Assembly: GCA_026982555.1 (NCBI GenBank)
Contig: JALSGT010000106.1
Coordinates: 1 to 54,845 of the forward strand
Direction: 5' to 3'
Length of the DNA stretch: 54,845 nucleotides
DNA from: Chromatiales bacterium
GTDB lineage: Bacteria; Pseudomonadota; Gammaproteobacteria; SZUA-152
Shown: positions 18,052 through 29,161 of the stretch, one piece after another
Numbering within the stretch: the stretch's first letter is position 1
Layout of the letters: each line of letters opens with the position of its first letter
Program-made: the position numbers and the translations under genes
The notes under the pieces: generated by a model
What the model was told of the DNA's origin: nothing
Databases searched by the model: none
What the model saw: only the letters and a program-made list of their open reading frames with translations

Positions 18052-18554
18052 TGGCAGCTGTAATGAATCAAGGTGACAATGTGCTTTCTACAGAGTCTCT
18101 CGCTGAAATTGATAAATGGGTGGCAAAATACCCAGGGGAACAAAAACAGTCTGCGGTGATGGCTGCATTGCGCATTGCCCAGGAAGCCAATGGTGGCTAT
18201 CTCACTACGGAACTAATGGATGCCGTGGCAGACTATCTCGACATGCCGCGCGTCTCGGCTTATGAAGTCGCGACGTTTTATTCCATGTATGAGCTGACGC
18301 CGGTTGGCAAACACAAAATCTGCGTCTGTACGAATATTTCCTGCATGCTGTGCGGCTCAGATGATGTTGTTGCCCACTTCAAAAAACGATTGGGTATTGG
18401 CCTGGGTGAGACCACGGCGGATGGTCGTATTACTTTAAAAGAAGTTGAATGTCTGGGAGCCTGTGTCGGCGCCCCCATGTTGCAGATTGACAGGCAATAT
18501 TTTGAAAACCTGACACCTGAAACGATTGATAAAATTCTGGATGGCTTGGATTAG
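18051..18554 (+). CDS. nuoE: NADH:quinone oxidoreductase subunit E
   Basis: A 167-residue thioredoxin-fold subunit with the 2Fe-2S cluster N1a. The ligands appear as [10 protein letters not shown] (a C-x4-C pattern within it) and [10 protein letters not shown]. An N-terminal helical part ([19 protein letters not shown]) is typical. The start overlaps the nuoD stop by one base. A second ATG at 18063 would shorten it by four residues. It works with NuoF and NuoG in the NADH dehydrogenase module. Confidence 0.95.
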   Translation: MAAVMNQGDNVLSTESLAEIDKWVAKYPGEQKQSAVMAALRIAQEANGGYLTTELMDAVADYLDMPRVSAYEVATFYSMYELTPVGKHKICVCTNISCMLCGSDDVVAHFKKRLGIGLGETTADGRITLKEVECLGACVGAPMLQIDRQYFENLTPETIDKILDGLD

Positions 18555-18571
18555 CCGGGAAACTGAATGTA

Positions 18572-19852
18572 ATGGCCAATGAAGTCTGTTTTAAAAACCT
18601 CCACCTGGACAAACCCTGGACTCTAGGGGTCTATCAGAGTGAGGGCGGTTATGACGTGTGGAAAAAAATTCTGGCAGAGAAAACCTCGCCGGAAGATATT
18701 ATTGCGGAATTAAAAACGTCCGCTTTGCGCGGTCGTGGTGGCGCGGGTTTTCCCACCGGCCTGAAATGGAGTTTCATGCCACGCAATACGCCGGGTCAAA
18801 AATATATCGTCTGTAATTCTGACGAAGGTGAACCGGGAACCTGTAAAGACCGGGATATCCTGCGCTTTAATCCTCATGCGTTAGTGGAAGGCATGGCTAT
18901 TGCGGCTTACAGCATTGGCGCAACAGCCGGTTATAATTATATTCGTGGTGAATTCTGGGAGCCGTATGAACGCTTCCAGCAGGCCGTTGATGATGCCTAT
19001 GCAATGGGCTTGCTGGGCAAAAACATCATGGGTTCCGGTGTGGATTTTGATTTGCATACACATCTGGGTGGTGGCGCATATATCTGCGGTGAAGAGACTG
19101 CTCTGCTGGAATCCATTGAAGGCAAAAAAGGGCAGCCCCGGTTCAAACCACCATTTCCGGCAAGTTTTGGCCTGTATGGCAGACCAACCACAATCAATAA
19201 CACCGAAACACTGGCTTCCGTGCCATTGATTCTGAAAAATGGCGGGCAATGGTTTCTCGATATTGGCAAACCCAATAATGGTGGCTCAAAGCTCTTTAGT
19301 GTCAGCGGACATGTGAATAAACCCGGAAATTTTGAAGTCCCCATGGGGACACCTTTTCCAGAATTGCTGGAAATGGCCGGTGGCGTACGTGGTGGCAATA
19401 CACTCAAGGCAGTGATTCCCGGTGGTTCATCAACACCGGTATTAACGGCTGAAGAAATGATGGATGTCACCATGGATTATGATTCCATTGCCAAAGCAGG
19501 TTCAATGCTGGGTGCAGGCTCAGTCATTATTATGGATGAGACCACCTGCATGGTGCGCGCACTGAGCCGCATCTCGCATTTTTACTACGAGGAGTCCTGT
19601 GGCCAGTGTACACCTTGTCGCGAGGGAACCGGCTGGTTGTCACGGGTGGTACACCGTATTGAACATGGTCAGGGAAAACAGGAAGATCTGGACTTGTTGC
19701 TGGATGTGGCAGACAAAATTCAAGGTCGTACTATTTGTGCATTGGGCGATGCTGCGGCAATGCCGGTGAGCAGTTTTGTGAAAAAATTCAGAGATGAGTT
19801 TCAATACCATATTGATCACAAAGCCTGCATGGTGGGTGCAGACAGTGCGTAA
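18572..19852 (+). CDS. nuoF: NADH:quinone oxidoreductase subunit F
   Basis: A 426-residue flavoprotein subunit that oxidises NADH. The glycine-rich FMN and NADH site [13 protein letters not shown] is at about 53-65. A second glycine-rich stretch is [19 protein letters not shown]-like, near 170. The 4Fe-4S cluster N3 ligands are in [15 protein letters not shown], with a further Cys in GRTICALGD. Length and motifs are normal. It lies 17 bp after nuoE. Confidence 0.97.
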   Translation: MANEVCFKNLHLDKPWTLGVYQSEGGYDVWKKILAEKTSPEDIIAELKTSALRGRGGAGFPTGLKWSFMPRNTPGQKYIVCNSDEGEPGTCKDRDILRFNPHALVEGMAIAAYSIGATAGYNYIRGEFWEPYERFQQAVDDAYAMGLLGKNIMGSGVDFDLHTHLGGGAYICGEETALLESIEGKKGQPRFKPPFPASFGLYGRPTTINNTETLASVPLILKNGGQWFLDIGKPNNGGSKLFSVSGHVNKPGNFEVPMGTPFPELLEMAGGVRGGNTLKAVIPGGSSTPVLTAEEMMDVTMDYDSIAKAGSMLGAGSVIIMDETTCMVRALSRISHFYYEESCGQCTPCREGTGWLSRVVHRIEHGQGKQEDLDLLLDVADKIQGRTICALGDAAAMPVSSFVKKFRDEFQYHIDHKACMVGADSA

Positions 19853-19930
19853 ATAACGACGAATGACTCTCGGTGTCACAATAAAGAGCAGGTACACATG
19901 AATATGATATTTAAACGGTGCAAATAAACG

Positions 19931-22288
19931 ATGGTTAACATCGAAATAGACGGCAAACAACTGGAAGTCACAGAAGGCGCGATGGTGATCGAGGCGGCTG
20001 ATGATGCGGGTATTTATATTCCGCGATTCTGCTATCACAAAAAACTGTCCATTGCCGCCAATTGCCGTATGTGCCTGATCGATGTGGAAAAGGTGGGCAA
20101 GGCATTGCCAGCCTGTGCAACACCAGTAACGGATGGCATGAAAATCAGCACCCGTTCCGAAAAGGCTATCGAAGCGCAAAAAAGCGTCATGGAGTTTTTG
20201 TTAATCAATCATCCGCTGGATTGTCCCATTTGTGATCAAGGTGGTGAGTGTGAGTTGCAGGATATTGCCATGGGTTATGGCAGTGATGTTTCGATTTATT
20301 CCGAGCAAAAACGGGTTGTTGAAAATAAAAACTTTGGTCCGTTGATTTCGGGTGATATGACACGCTGCATTCATTGCACACGTTGCGTACGTTTTGGTGA
20401 AGAAGTTGCAGGCATAAAAGAATTGGGTGCCACCGGGCGTGGCGAGCACATGGAAATTGGCACTTATGTGCAGTTGAGCCTGAGTTCAGAAATGTCCGGC
20501 AATGTGATTGATCTTTGTCCTGTAGGCGCACTAACGGCAAAGCCTTCCCGCTTTACGGCGCGCGCCTGGGAAATGGTGCAGCATAAAAGCATTGCGCCGC
20601 ATGATTGTATGGGCTCGAATATTCTACTGCATACTTTCCGCGATCAGGTTGTACGGGTTGTACCCAAAGAAAACGAAGAAATTAATGAAACCTGGCTGGC
20701 AGATCGTGATCGTTTCAGTTATGAGGGTCTGAATAGCGATGAACGTCTCACTGTGCCGATGGTGAAAACTGATGGGCAATGGCAGGAAGTTGACTGGGAT
20801 ACGGCATTGCAAAAAGCAGTGGGTGGTATTAGTAAACTCCTTAGCGAGCAGGGTGGGGAACAGCTGGGTGCCATAGCATCGCCAAACATGACCGTCGAAG
20901 AATTATTTCTGCTGCAAAAAATGATGCGCAGTGTGGGCTCAGGTAACGTTGATCACCGCATTGGGCAGATTGACTTTACCGATCAAAATGACGAACCGGT
21001 TTTCCCCTGGCTGGGACAATCAATAGTGGATCTGGAAAACAATGATGCTGTTTTGCTGGTGGGTTGTAACGCCCGCCATGATCAGCCCATTGCCGGACAC
21101 AGAATTCGTAAAGCGGCACTTGCCGGTGCGCGCATCATGGCCGTCAATCCGATGGATTATGATTTTAATTTTTCTCTGGCGGCAAAAAAGATTGTCAGTC
21201 CGGCAAAATTATTGCAGGAACTGGGGGGGATTCTTAAAGCCCTGGCGGCCGCATCAAACATCACATTGCCCACAGGTCTTGTTGCGCTGGTCATTAATAT
21301 TACTGTTGATAATACGCACGAAAAAATCGCCCGCGAATTAAATGAAGCCAATAATGCTTCGGTGATTTTAGGGTTGGATGCCTTCGCGCACCCGCGTTTT
21401 GCAAGCCTCCGCGCAATTGCCAACCAAATTGCCGTGTTGTCATCCAGTAAGTTATGTTATTTATCGAACGGCAGTAACAGCGCTGGTGCTGCTTTGTCTG
21501 GTGCGGTGCCACACCGGGGTCCGGCGGGTGATGCCTCAGCACTGAAAGGAAAATCAGTCACCGATATGTTTGCCGACAAACTGGCAGGCTATATTTTGTT
21601 AGGCGTGGAAGCCGAGCTGGATTGTGCAGCATCGGCAGCCGCCACCGAAGCATTGAAACAGGCACAATTTGTTGTGTCGATGAGCGCGTTTTGCAATGCG
21701 CAGGTCAAAGAATATGCCGATGTGTTATTACCTGTTGCACCGTTTTCTGAAACCTCCGGTACCTTTGTGAATGCTGAAGGGCGTTGGCAGAGTTTTGAAG
21801 GTGCCGTTGCACCCTTGGGTGAAACACGCCCCGGCTGGAAGGTGTTGCGTGTTCTGGGTAACTTGTTTGAATGTGCCGGTTTTGATTATGTGACCAGCCG
21901 GGAAATACTGGACGAAGTGCAGGCGCTAACGGCCAATACGCCGTTAAATAATGATATGCCCTGGAACTGTCCGGCATCGCTGGTGATTGATGCGCAAGGC
22001 TTTGAAAGCATCGTTGACCGGCCAATATATGCGGGCGATTGTCTGGTGCGCCGGGCGAGCAGCTTGCAGGATGTTGCGCAAAAACATCAGTTCGCCATTC
22101 GTGTTAACCAGAACGTTGCGGCACATGCCGGGCTTGCTGAAGGTGAGCAGGCAATGGCAAAGAAAAATGATATAGAACTGACATTGCCCGTGGTGATTGA
22201 CGAGCGTGTACCTGATGATGGCGTCCTGGTACCGTCGTATTTATCGCACGGTTCCACGACAGGCGAGGTGACGTTGTCCCGGGTCTGA
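19931..22288 (+). CDS. nuoG: NADH:quinone oxidoreductase subunit G
   Basis: A 785-residue subunit carrying several Fe-S clusters. The N-terminal ferredoxin domain has CRMCLIDVE (N1b), then CPICDQGGECELQ and CIHCTRCVRFGEE (N4 and N5 region, including the His-ligand type HPLDC). From about residue 220 a molybdopterin-oxidoreductase-like domain follows that lacks obvious cofactor function, as is usual in NuoG. The extra N7 cluster cysteines of enteric NuoG are not apparent. It lies 78 bp after nuoF with a weak ribosome site. Confidence 0.95.
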   Translation: MVNIEIDGKQLEVTEGAMVIEAADDAGIYIPRFCYHKKLSIAANCRMCLIDVEKVGKALPACATPVTDGMKISTRSEKAIEAQKSVMEFLLINHPLDCPICDQGGECELQDIAMGYGSDVSIYSEQKRVVENKNFGPLISGDMTRCIHCTRCVRFGEEVAGIKELGATGRGEHMEIGTYVQLSLSSEMSGNVIDLCPVGALTAKPSRFTARAWEMVQHKSIAPHDCMGSNILLHTFRDQVVRVVPKENEEINETWLADRDRFSYEGLNSDERLTVPMVKTDGQWQEVDWDTALQKAVGGISKLLSEQGGEQLGAIASPNMTVEELFLLQKMMRSVGSGNVDHRIGQIDFTDQNDEPVFPWLGQSIVDLENNDAVLLVGCNARHDQPIAGHRIRKAALAGARIMAVNPMDYDFNFSLAAKKIVSPAKLLQELGGILKALAAASNITLPTGLVALVINITVDNTHEKIARELNEANNASVILGLDAFAHPRFASLRAIANQIAVLSSSKLCYLSNGSNSAGAALSGAVPHRGPAGDASALKGKSVTDMFADKLAGYILLGVEAELDCAASAAATEALKQAQFVVSMSAFCNAQVKEYADVLLPVAPFSETSGTFVNAEGRWQSFEGAVAPLGETRPGWKVLRVLGNLFECAGFDYVTSREILDEVQALTANTPLNNDMPWNCPASLVIDAQGFESIVDRPIYAGDCLVRRASSLQDVAQKHQFAIRVNQNVAAHAGLAEGEQAMAKKNDIELTLPVVIDERVPDDGVLVPSYLSHGSTTGEVTLSRV

Positions 22289-22348
22289 TTGACAGGCTCC
22301 GACAACACAGATTAAAAATAATGAAAATATCAAGTATGAGAAAAGTGA

Positions 22349-23434
22349 ATGATTGAAGCCATTGAATCAGCGCTGGATTTTTTACCCGCCGGTCTTGTGA
22401 CGCTGATTATCATCGTCGGAAAAATTCTGGTACTGGTGCTGCCGTTGATGGGGGCTGTTGCCTATTTGACACTGGCTGAACGTAAAGTCATTGGTTACAT
22501 GCAGGTGCGTATCGGCCCTAACCGGGTTGGTCCCAGAGGCTTGTTGCAGCCCATTGCCGATGCTGTGAAACTGATGTTCAAAGAGACGATTTTCCCGGCA
22601 AAGGCCAATCGTTTTCTGTTTATTTCCGGCCCTATTTTGACTTTGGCACCGGCACTGGCTGCATGGGCTGTTGTTCCGTTTGACGATGGTCTGGTGATCT
22701 CCAATGTTGACGCCAGCCTGCTGTATATTCTGGCGATGACGTCACTGGGCGTTTACGGCGTGATCATTGCGGGCTGGGCATCAAACTCGAAATACGCATT
22801 TTTGGGTGCCTTGCGTTCCGCAGCACAAATCGTGTCCTATGAAATTGCCATGGGTTTTGCGCTGGTGGGTGTATTGGTTGCCGCAGGCAGTCTTAATCTG
22901 GGTGAGATTGTGGAAGCCCAGCGCGGCAGTCTGGGTATTATCAATTGGTACATGATTCCGTTGTTACCGTTATTCATTGTTTATTTTATTGCGGGTGTAG
23001 CGGAAACAAACCGGGCACCGTTTGACGTGGCCGAAGGTGAGTCAGAAATTGTTGCTGGTTTCCATGTTGAATATTCCAGCATGACGTTCTCCATCTTCTT
23101 CCTCGCGGAATACGCGAACATGATCCTGATTGCGCTGCTGACCGCTCTCATGTTTCTGGGTGGCTGGTTATCACCTTTGCACGGTGTATTGCCCGCCAGT
23201 CTGCTGGAAGGTGAGGGTGTATTGGCTTTGTTGCTGGGTGATGGCATACATTGGTTGTTGGCAAAGACATCGTTTTTCCTGTTTTTGTTTTTATGGTTTC
23301 GCGCGACGTTTCCGCGTTATCGTTATGACCAGATCATGCGCCTGGGGTGGAAAATATTCATTCCGATTACCATTGTCTGGTTGCTTGTTGCCGCTGCAAT
23401 GGTCGTCTGGAAGATTGGACCCTGGTTTAACTAA
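22349..23434 (+). CDS. nuoH: NADH:quinone oxidoreductase subunit H
   Basis: A 361-residue membrane subunit (ND1 family) with about eight to nine helices, linking the peripheral arm to the proton-pumping arm. Conserved segments are [20 protein letters not shown] in the first loop and [19 protein letters not shown] near the quinone channel. It is slightly longer than the roughly 325-345 residues I expect. The extra residues appear in the loop near 270-305 ([19 protein letters not shown]). Confidence 0.95.
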   Translation: MIEAIESALDFLPAGLVTLIIIVGKILVLVLPLMGAVAYLTLAERKVIGYMQVRIGPNRVGPRGLLQPIADAVKLMFKETIFPAKANRFLFISGPILTLAPALAAWAVVPFDDGLVISNVDASLLYILAMTSLGVYGVIIAGWASNSKYAFLGALRSAAQIVSYEIAMGFALVGVLVAAGSLNLGEIVEAQRGSLGIINWYMIPLLPLFIVYFIAGVAETNRAPFDVAEGESEIVAGFHVEYSSMTFSIFFLAEYANMILIALLTALMFLGGWLSPLHGVLPASLLEGEGVLALLLGDGIHWLLAKTSFFLFLFLWFRATFPRYRYDQIMRLGWKIFIPITIVWLLVAAAMVVWKIGPWFN

Positions 23435-23533
23435 CAATGATTTTGTTAAAGCGGGTTAAGTTGATCAGGTGCTTTGGTTAAATAATTGAATGAATAAACT
23501 ATTTTTTATGTTTGCTGACGGGACACATCGTTA

Positions 23534-24022
23534 ATGACTGCGATAACAAATTATTTTAAAAGCCTCATCCTTGTCGAGCTTTTCCGGGGGCTGGTGCTGA
23601 CGGGAAAATATTTTTTCCGTAAAAAAATTACAGTGCAGTACCCGGAAGAAAAAACGCCCATGTCACCACGTTTCCGCGGGCTGCATGCACAGCGCCGCTA
23701 TCCAAATGGTGAAGAACGTTGCATTGCCTGCAAACTGTGTGAAGCTGTATGTCCGGCACTGGCCATCACCATTGATCTGGAAGAGCGGGACGATGGTACC
23801 CGCCGTACTACGCGCTATGACATTGATCTGACAAAATGCATATTTTGTGGTTTTTGCGAAGAATCCTGTCCGGTAGATGCCATCGTTGAAACGCGACACT
23901 TTGAATACCATGGCGAAAACAGAGATGACCTGTACATGACCAAGGAAAAGCTGCTGGCCGTTGGCGACAAAATGGAAAAACAAATAGCAGCAGACCGGGC
24001 GGCTGATGCCCCGTTTCGCTAA
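23534..24022 (+). CDS. nuoI: NADH:quinone oxidoreductase subunit I
   Basis: A 162-residue 8Fe ferredoxin-type subunit with two 4Fe-4S motifs, [16 protein letters not shown] and [16 protein letters not shown], which bind clusters N6a and N6b in the electron path to N2. An N-terminal amphipathic helix associates with the membrane arm. It is separated from nuoH by 99 bp, one of the longer gaps in the operon, with no separate promoter recognised. Confidence 0.96.
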   Translation: MTAITNYFKSLILVELFRGLVLTGKYFFRKKITVQYPEEKTPMSPRFRGLHAQRRYPNGEERCIACKLCEAVCPALAITIDLEERDDGTRRTTRYDIDLTKCIFCGFCEESCPVDAIVETRHFEYHGENRDDLYMTKEKLLAVGDKMEKQIAADRAADAPFR

Positions 24023-24073
24023 TGAATTCTGTTGAACGAATTCTTTTAAATAAATTAAAAGCAAGAAAATAAT

Positions 24074-24682
24074 ATGGGCTTAGAGTCGATTACTTTTTAT
24101 ATTTTTTCCGCGATACTGGTGGGCTCCGCCGTGCTGGTGGTCTCGCTACGCAACCCGGTGTTTTGCGCATTGGCCTTGGTGCTGGCCTTTTTTACCAGCG
24201 CCGGTCTCTGGATATTGCTGGAAGCAGAGTTTCTCGCACTGACCCTGATCCTTGTCTATGTCGGCGCGGTTATGGTGCTGTTCCTGTTTGTGGTGATGAT
24301 GCTGGACATTAATCTCGCGGTATTGCGGGAAGGCTTTACCCGTTACCTGCCTTTTGGCCTGGGTGTTGCCATTGTACTGGTGGCCCAGTTGGCGCTGATC
24401 GTCGGGCCCGAGCACTTTGGCCTGGAGGCCATGCCAAAGCCGGAACCTCACGCGGCGGATTACAGTAATACAAAAGAGATCGGTCGGGTTTTATATACGG
24501 TTTACCTGTATCCGTTTGAACTTGCTGCGGTCATTCTGGTAGTTGCCATTATTGCCGCAATATCTTTGACCCTGCGTCGTCGTCGCAAAAAGCAGACCAT
24601 GACACCGGAAGATCAGGTCAATGTGCGCAGCAAAGACCGGGTACGGTTAGTGAAAATGGCTTCCGGCAACAAAGATGAATAA
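24074..24682 (+). CDS. nuoJ: NADH:quinone oxidoreductase subunit J
   Basis: A 202-residue membrane subunit (ND6 family) with five helices. The family segment LTLILVYVGAVMVLFLFVVM is present at about 57-76. The C-terminal tail is basic (LRRRRKKQ) and cytoplasmic. Normally nuoK follows directly; here an unrelated lipoprotein gene separates them. Confidence 0.95.
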   Translation: MGLESITFYIFSAILVGSAVLVVSLRNPVFCALALVLAFFTSAGLWILLEAEFLALTLILVYVGAVMVLFLFVVMMLDINLAVLREGFTRYLPFGLGVAIVLVAQLALIVGPEHFGLEAMPKPEPHAADYSNTKEIGRVLYTVYLYPFELAAVILVVAIIAAISLTLRRRRKKQTMTPEDQVNVRSKDRVRLVKMASGNKDE

Positions 24683-24772
24683 CTGAATGCTTTAGCTCTT
24701 TTATTAATATAAGGAAAAAGGAACAAAAGTAACGTAGATAAATTACCTGTATATATCCTCCCAGAGGTAAGC

Positions 24773-25228
24773 GTGAGAATATTGCTTGTACTGTTTTTTG
24801 CACTTTTATTAGCATCGTGTGCAAATAAAGATGTCTCTCATGATAGTGAATTAGTGTTTTTTGCTAATAACTTTCAATTGATGTCAGAAACAAAAAATAT
24901 AAAACCGACACTTTTTGCTCGTTTGCTAAAATTGAAGGAGTTGGGTGAATGTGATGCTGGTAAATGTCCAGGCGAAGTGGTTTACATCGCAGTTTCAGAG
25001 TTTGGCGAATACCCGGAGCAACGATTATATGTAACAAAGCAAGCCGATGAATGGCATTTTTCAGGTTGGGAGTATGTGCCCGCTTCCGGAAGAGAAAGAC
25101 AGGTTATCGTTTTTAAAATGAAAAGCATTACAAATGGCATTGAAACTGAACATACGATAAAAGTCAGTCTGGATAATATAGAATATACAGACCGGAAAGA
25201 GATACCGAAAAATTCAGGCGAACGCTGA
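24773..25228 (+). CDS. Putative lipoprotein inserted between nuoJ and nuoK
   Basis: A 151-residue protein with a signal peptide and lipobox LLASC (Cys16), so it is likely lipid-anchored to the outer face of the inner membrane or to the outer membrane. The mature part has no domain I recognise. It contains a CDAGKCPG pair of cysteines and looks rich in beta strands. It starts with GTG 24773 after AGAGGT. The gene is visibly more AT-rich than the flanking nuo genes, and a complex I operon has no place for it, which suggests later insertion. It is in the same direction, so nuoK to nuoN are probably still co-transcribed through it. Confidence 0.75.
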   Translation: MRILLVLFFALLLASCANKDVSHDSELVFFANNFQLMSETKNIKPTLFARLLKLKELGECDAGKCPGEVVYIAVSEFGEYPEQRLYVTKQADEWHFSGWEYVPASGRERQVIVFKMKSITNGIETEHTIKVSLDNIEYTDRKEIPKNSGER

Positions 25229-25287
25229 AAATGTGGCGTTTAGTCTGATATTGACAAATTAGTTAACCAACAGTCTCCGGAGAGAGC

Positions 25288-25593
25288 ATGATTTCAATTT
25301 CACATTTTTTGATTCTGGGTGCGATTCTGTTTTGCATCAGTATCGCCGGTATATTTTTGAATCGGAAAAATGTCATCATTATATTGATGGCAATCGAACT
25401 CATGTTATTGGCGGTCAATATGAACTTTGTCGCCTTTTCGCATTATCTCGGTGACATTGCCGGGCAAGTTTTTGTTTTCTTTATCTTGACGGTGGCAGCA
25501 GCAGAAGCCGCCATTGGTCTGGCGATTCTGGTTGTGCTGTTCAGAAACCGTCGTACCATCAATGTTGAAGAACTGGATTCCCTGAAGGGTTAA
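25288..25593 (+). CDS. nuoK: NADH:quinone oxidoreductase subunit K
   Basis: A 101-residue membrane subunit (ND4L family) with three helices. The conserved Glu residues of the proton path sit in [11 protein letters not shown] and [11 protein letters not shown]. The ribosome site GGAGAGA precedes ATG 25288. It lies 59 bp after the inserted lipoprotein gene and 17 bp before nuoL. Confidence 0.96.
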   Translation: MISISHFLILGAILFCISIAGIFLNRKNVIIILMAIELMLLAVNMNFVAFSHYLGDIAGQVFVFFILTVAAAEAAIGLAILVVLFRNRRTINVEELDSLKG

Positions 25594-25610
25594 CGCGGAG
25601 TTTATCGAGA

Positions 25611-27563
25611 ATGGAAAACCTGTATTTAACCCTGGCTCTGGCACCACTGGTGGGTGCCATCATCGCCGGGCTTTTCGGGAAAAAAATTGGTCGCGCAGGT
25701 GCGCATTGGGTCACGACGATTGGCGTTGCTATTTCTTTTGCACTGTCAGTATTTGTGTTCAACGATGTTATCGTTGAAGGCGCGGCAGTATTTAATGGCA
25801 CGGTTTACACCTGGGCAGTCAGTGACGGCATACAGTTTGAAGTGGGCTTCCTGATTGATTCACTGACCGCCGTAATGCTGGTGGTTGTTACGTTTGTCTC
25901 ATTAATGGTGCATATTTATACCATTGGTTATATGCGTGACGACGAGGGTTATCAGCGTTTCTTCAGTTATATTTCTCTCTTTACGTTCTCCATGTTGATG
26001 CTGGTCATGGCGAACAACTTCATGCAATTGTTTTTCGGCTGGGAAGCCGTGGGGCTGGTGTCTTACCTGCTCATTGGTTTCTGGTTCAAACGCGAGACGG
26101 CAATTTATGCAAACCTGAAAGCCTTTCTGGTAAACCGGGTAGGGGACTTTGGTTTCCTGCTGGGTATCGCCGCCATTTTGATGTATTTCAACAGCCTGGA
26201 TTATGCCGATGTCTTTGCGGCAGCACCCTCAATGGCTGGATTAACGGTTGAAATAATACCGGGTGTTGAATGGTCGGTTTTGACGATGATCTGCATTCTG
26301 CTGTTCATTGGTGCCATGGGTAAATCCGCCCAGGTACCCCTGCATGTGTGGTTGCCGGATTCCATGGAAGGCCCGACCCCGATTTCGGCATTGATTCATG
26401 CTGCCACAATGGTCACCGCCGGTATCTTCATGGTGGCGCGCATGTCACCGATGTTTGAACTGTCTGAAACGGCATTGAGCTTTGTGCTGGTGATCGGCGC
26501 AATCACTGCTTTGTTTATGGGCCTGTTAGGTATTATTCAAAATGACATCAAGCGGGTCATCGCTTATTCAACCCTGTCGCAACTGGGTTACATGACGGTG
26601 GCACTGGGTGTCTCTGCCTATGCGGCAGGCGTATTCCACCTGATGACACATGCCGCCTTCAAGGCCTTGTTATTCCTGGGTGCAGGTTCGGTTATTATGG
26701 CCATGCACCATAAGCAGGATATCCGGGAAATGGGCGGCCTCCGAAAATACATGCCGATCACCTACATCTGTATGTTAATTGGTTCGCTGGCATTGATCGG
26801 CTTTCCGGGTTTTGCGGGTTTCTTTTCAAAAGATGCGATTATCGAGGCCGTACGTGCTTCTGATATTCCGGGCGCAGGTTTTGCTTATTTTGCCGTCGTC
26901 GCGGGTGTGTTTATTACTGCTTTTTACAGTTTCCGCATGTTCTTTCTGGTCTTCCATGGCGAAGAGCGCATGGATCAGCATACAAAAGAACACTTGCATG
27001 AAAGTCCCAAAGTGGTCACCGTGCCATTAATACTGCTGGCCATCCCGTCGGTACTGATCGGTGCGTTTTATATCGAGCCTATGCTGTTTGGTGATCTGTT
27101 TGCAGATGCCATCCATGTGAAACCTGAACACGATGTGCTGGCCAAAGTGGGTGAAATATACACCGGAGTGGGTGGCTTCATGTTACATGGCATGATGACC
27201 TTGCCCTTCTGGCTGGCACTGGCGGGTGTGGGCACCGCCGCTTTCTTCTATTTGAAGCGCCCGGATATTCCCGCGATGATCAAGGAAAAATGTTCACTGA
27301 TCTACACCATACTCGATAAAAAATATGGTTGTGATGACTTTAATGACACCTTCTTTGCAGGTGGCTCGCGTGGTCTGGGCCGGTTCCTGTGGAATATCGG
27401 CGATGTCAAACTGATTGATGGTTTAATGGTTAATGGCACCGCGAAAAGTGTGGGCTGGTTGTCGAGCAAAGTCCGTTTTTCACAAACCGGTTATTTGTAC
27501 CACTATGCTTTTGTAATGATTATCGGACTGGTTGTGATGGTGAGCTGGGTTTCATTCGGCTAG
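25611..27563 (+). CDS. nuoL: NADH:quinone oxidoreductase subunit L
   Basis: A 650-residue antiporter-like proton-pumping subunit (ND5 family) with many helices. Key segments are GWEAVGLVSYLLIGFW, SAQVPLHVWLPDSMEGPTP and the HAATMVTAGIF helix with proton-path Lys and His residues. The long C-terminal lateral helix region follows residue 500. Length is normal. Confidence 0.97.
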   Translation: MENLYLTLALAPLVGAIIAGLFGKKIGRAGAHWVTTIGVAISFALSVFVFNDVIVEGAAVFNGTVYTWAVSDGIQFEVGFLIDSLTAVMLVVVTFVSLMVHIYTIGYMRDDEGYQRFFSYISLFTFSMLMLVMANNFMQLFFGWEAVGLVSYLLIGFWFKRETAIYANLKAFLVNRVGDFGFLLGIAAILMYFNSLDYADVFAAAPSMAGLTVEIIPGVEWSVLTMICILLFIGAMGKSAQVPLHVWLPDSMEGPTPISALIHAATMVTAGIFMVARMSPMFELSETALSFVLVIGAITALFMGLLGIIQNDIKRVIAYSTLSQLGYMTVALGVSAYAAGVFHLMTHAAFKALLFLGAGSVIMAMHHKQDIREMGGLRKYMPITYICMLIGSLALIGFPGFAGFFSKDAIIEAVRASDIPGAGFAYFAVVAGVFITAFYSFRMFFLVFHGEERMDQHTKEHLHESPKVVTVPLILLAIPSVLIGAFYIEPMLFGDLFADAIHVKPEHDVLAKVGEIYTGVGGFMLHGMMTLPFWLALAGVGTAAFFYLKRPDIPAMIKEKCSLIYTILDKKYGCDDFNDTFFAGGSRGLGRFLWNIGDVKLIDGLMVNGTAKSVGWLSSKVRFSQTGYLYHYAFVMIIGLVVMVSWVSFG

Positions 27564-27629
27564 CTGTTAACGCGAAAAATACGCAACACATTTATAAAAA
27601 ATACGTAAGTAGAATAAAGGTTATTTTGC

Positions 27630-29156
27630 ATGTTGGCTGATCTGCCCCTTTTGAGTTTAGTGATTTGGACGCCCATTCTAGGGGGCGTGTTAGTGCTGTT
27701 TGCCAGCAAGGAAGAGCAGGCAGGAATGGCAAAAATCATTGCGCTTGCCGCAGCAGTGATAACCTTTTTGTTAACGATTCCGTTGTACACCAGCTTTGAT
27801 CTGGCGACACACCAGATGCAGTTCGTTGAAAATACGCCCTGGATTTCCGCCTTTAATATCAACTACCACCTCGGTGTTGACGGCATCTCCATGCCGCTGA
27901 TCCTGCTGACAGCCTTTACCAGCATACTGGTTGTGATTGCGGGCTGGGACAACATCAAGCATAAAACGGCGCAATATATGGCTGCTTTCCTGATCATGGA
28001 TGGTTTGATGATCGGGGTCTTTGCCGCACTGGACTCGATTTTGTTTTATGTGTTCTGGGAAGCCATGCTGATACCGATGTTTCTGATTATCGGCATCTGG
28101 GGTGGCGAGCGGCGTGTTTACGCCACCATCAAGTTCTTCTTGTATACCTTCCTCGGCTCGGTATTCATGCTGGTGGCACTGATTTACATGTACACACAAT
28201 CAGGCACTTTCGGTATTCTTGATTTCCATGGCATCAAACTGGGAATGACCGAGCAAATACTCATCTTTCTCGCCTTCCTGCTGGCTTTTGCCGTCAAGGT
28301 TCCCATGTGGCCAGTACACACATGGTTACCGGATGCCCACGTTGAAGCGCCTACCGGTGGCTCGGTGATCCTTGCCGCGATTATGTTGAAAATGGGTACC
28401 TACGGTTTTGTCCGTTTCAGCATGCCCATTACTCCGGATGCGGCGCAAAACCTGGACTGGTTGATGATTACCTTGTCACTCATTGCCATTGTCTATATTG
28501 CCTTTGTCGCACTGGTGCAAAAAGATATGAAAAAGCTCATTGCCTATTCATCGATTTCGCATATGGGTTTTGTCACTCTGGGCTTCTTTGTCGTTTATAT
28601 GATCGCCGAAAACACAGGCAGTGTGCAGGGTGCCGCCATGGGTATCGAAGGTGCTCTCGTACAAATGATCTCGCACGGCTTTATTTCGGGAGCCATGTTC
28701 CTGTGTATCGGTGTGATGTATGACCGCATGCACAGTCGTTTAATCAGCGATTACGGCGGTGTGGCCAATACCATGCCCGTTTTTGCCGGATTCATGGTGT
28801 TCTTCGCCATGGCCAATGCAGGCCTGCCAGGCACATCCGGTTTCGTGGGTGAGTTCCTGGTTATTCTGAGCGCCTTCAAAGCGAATTTCTGGATTGCATT
28901 CCTGGCTGCCACCACACTGATATTTGGTGCTGCCTACACACTGTGGATGGTCAAGCGAGTCATCTTTGGTGAAGTGGCCAACGAAAAAGTTGCTGCCCTT
29001 AAAGATTTGAACAACCGGGAATTTTTCATCCTCGGCACGCTTGCCGTGGCGGTCCTGATACTGGGTCTCTGGCCCGCACCTCTACTGGATGTTATGCACG
29101 CTACTGTTGATCATCTTGTACAGCAAATTACAACGTCGAAGTTACCGAACTTATAA
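27630..29156 (+). CDS. nuoM: NADH:quinone oxidoreductase subunit M
   Basis: A 508-residue antiporter-like proton-pumping subunit (ND4 family). Conserved pieces are [53 protein letters not shown] and [13 protein letters not shown]. It lies 66 bp after nuoL and five bases before nuoN. Length is normal and no key residue is missing. Confidence 0.97.
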   Translation: MLADLPLLSLVIWTPILGGVLVLFASKEEQAGMAKIIALAAAVITFLLTIPLYTSFDLATHQMQFVENTPWISAFNINYHLGVDGISMPLILLTAFTSILVVIAGWDNIKHKTAQYMAAFLIMDGLMIGVFAALDSILFYVFWEAMLIPMFLIIGIWGGERRVYATIKFFLYTFLGSVFMLVALIYMYTQSGTFGILDFHGIKLGMTEQILIFLAFLLAFAVKVPMWPVHTWLPDAHVEAPTGGSVILAAIMLKMGTYGFVRFSMPITPDAAQNLDWLMITLSLIAIVYIAFVALVQKDMKKLIAYSSISHMGFVTLGFFVVYMIAENTGSVQGAAMGIEGALVQMISHGFISGAMFLCIGVMYDRMHSRLISDYGGVANTMPVFAGFMVFFAMANAGLPGTSGFVGEFLVILSAFKANFWIAFLAATTLIFGAAYTLWMVKRVIFGEVANEKVAALKDLNNREFFILGTLAVAVLILGLWPAPLLDVMHATVDHLVQQITTSKLPNL

Positions 29157-29161
29157 TAACC

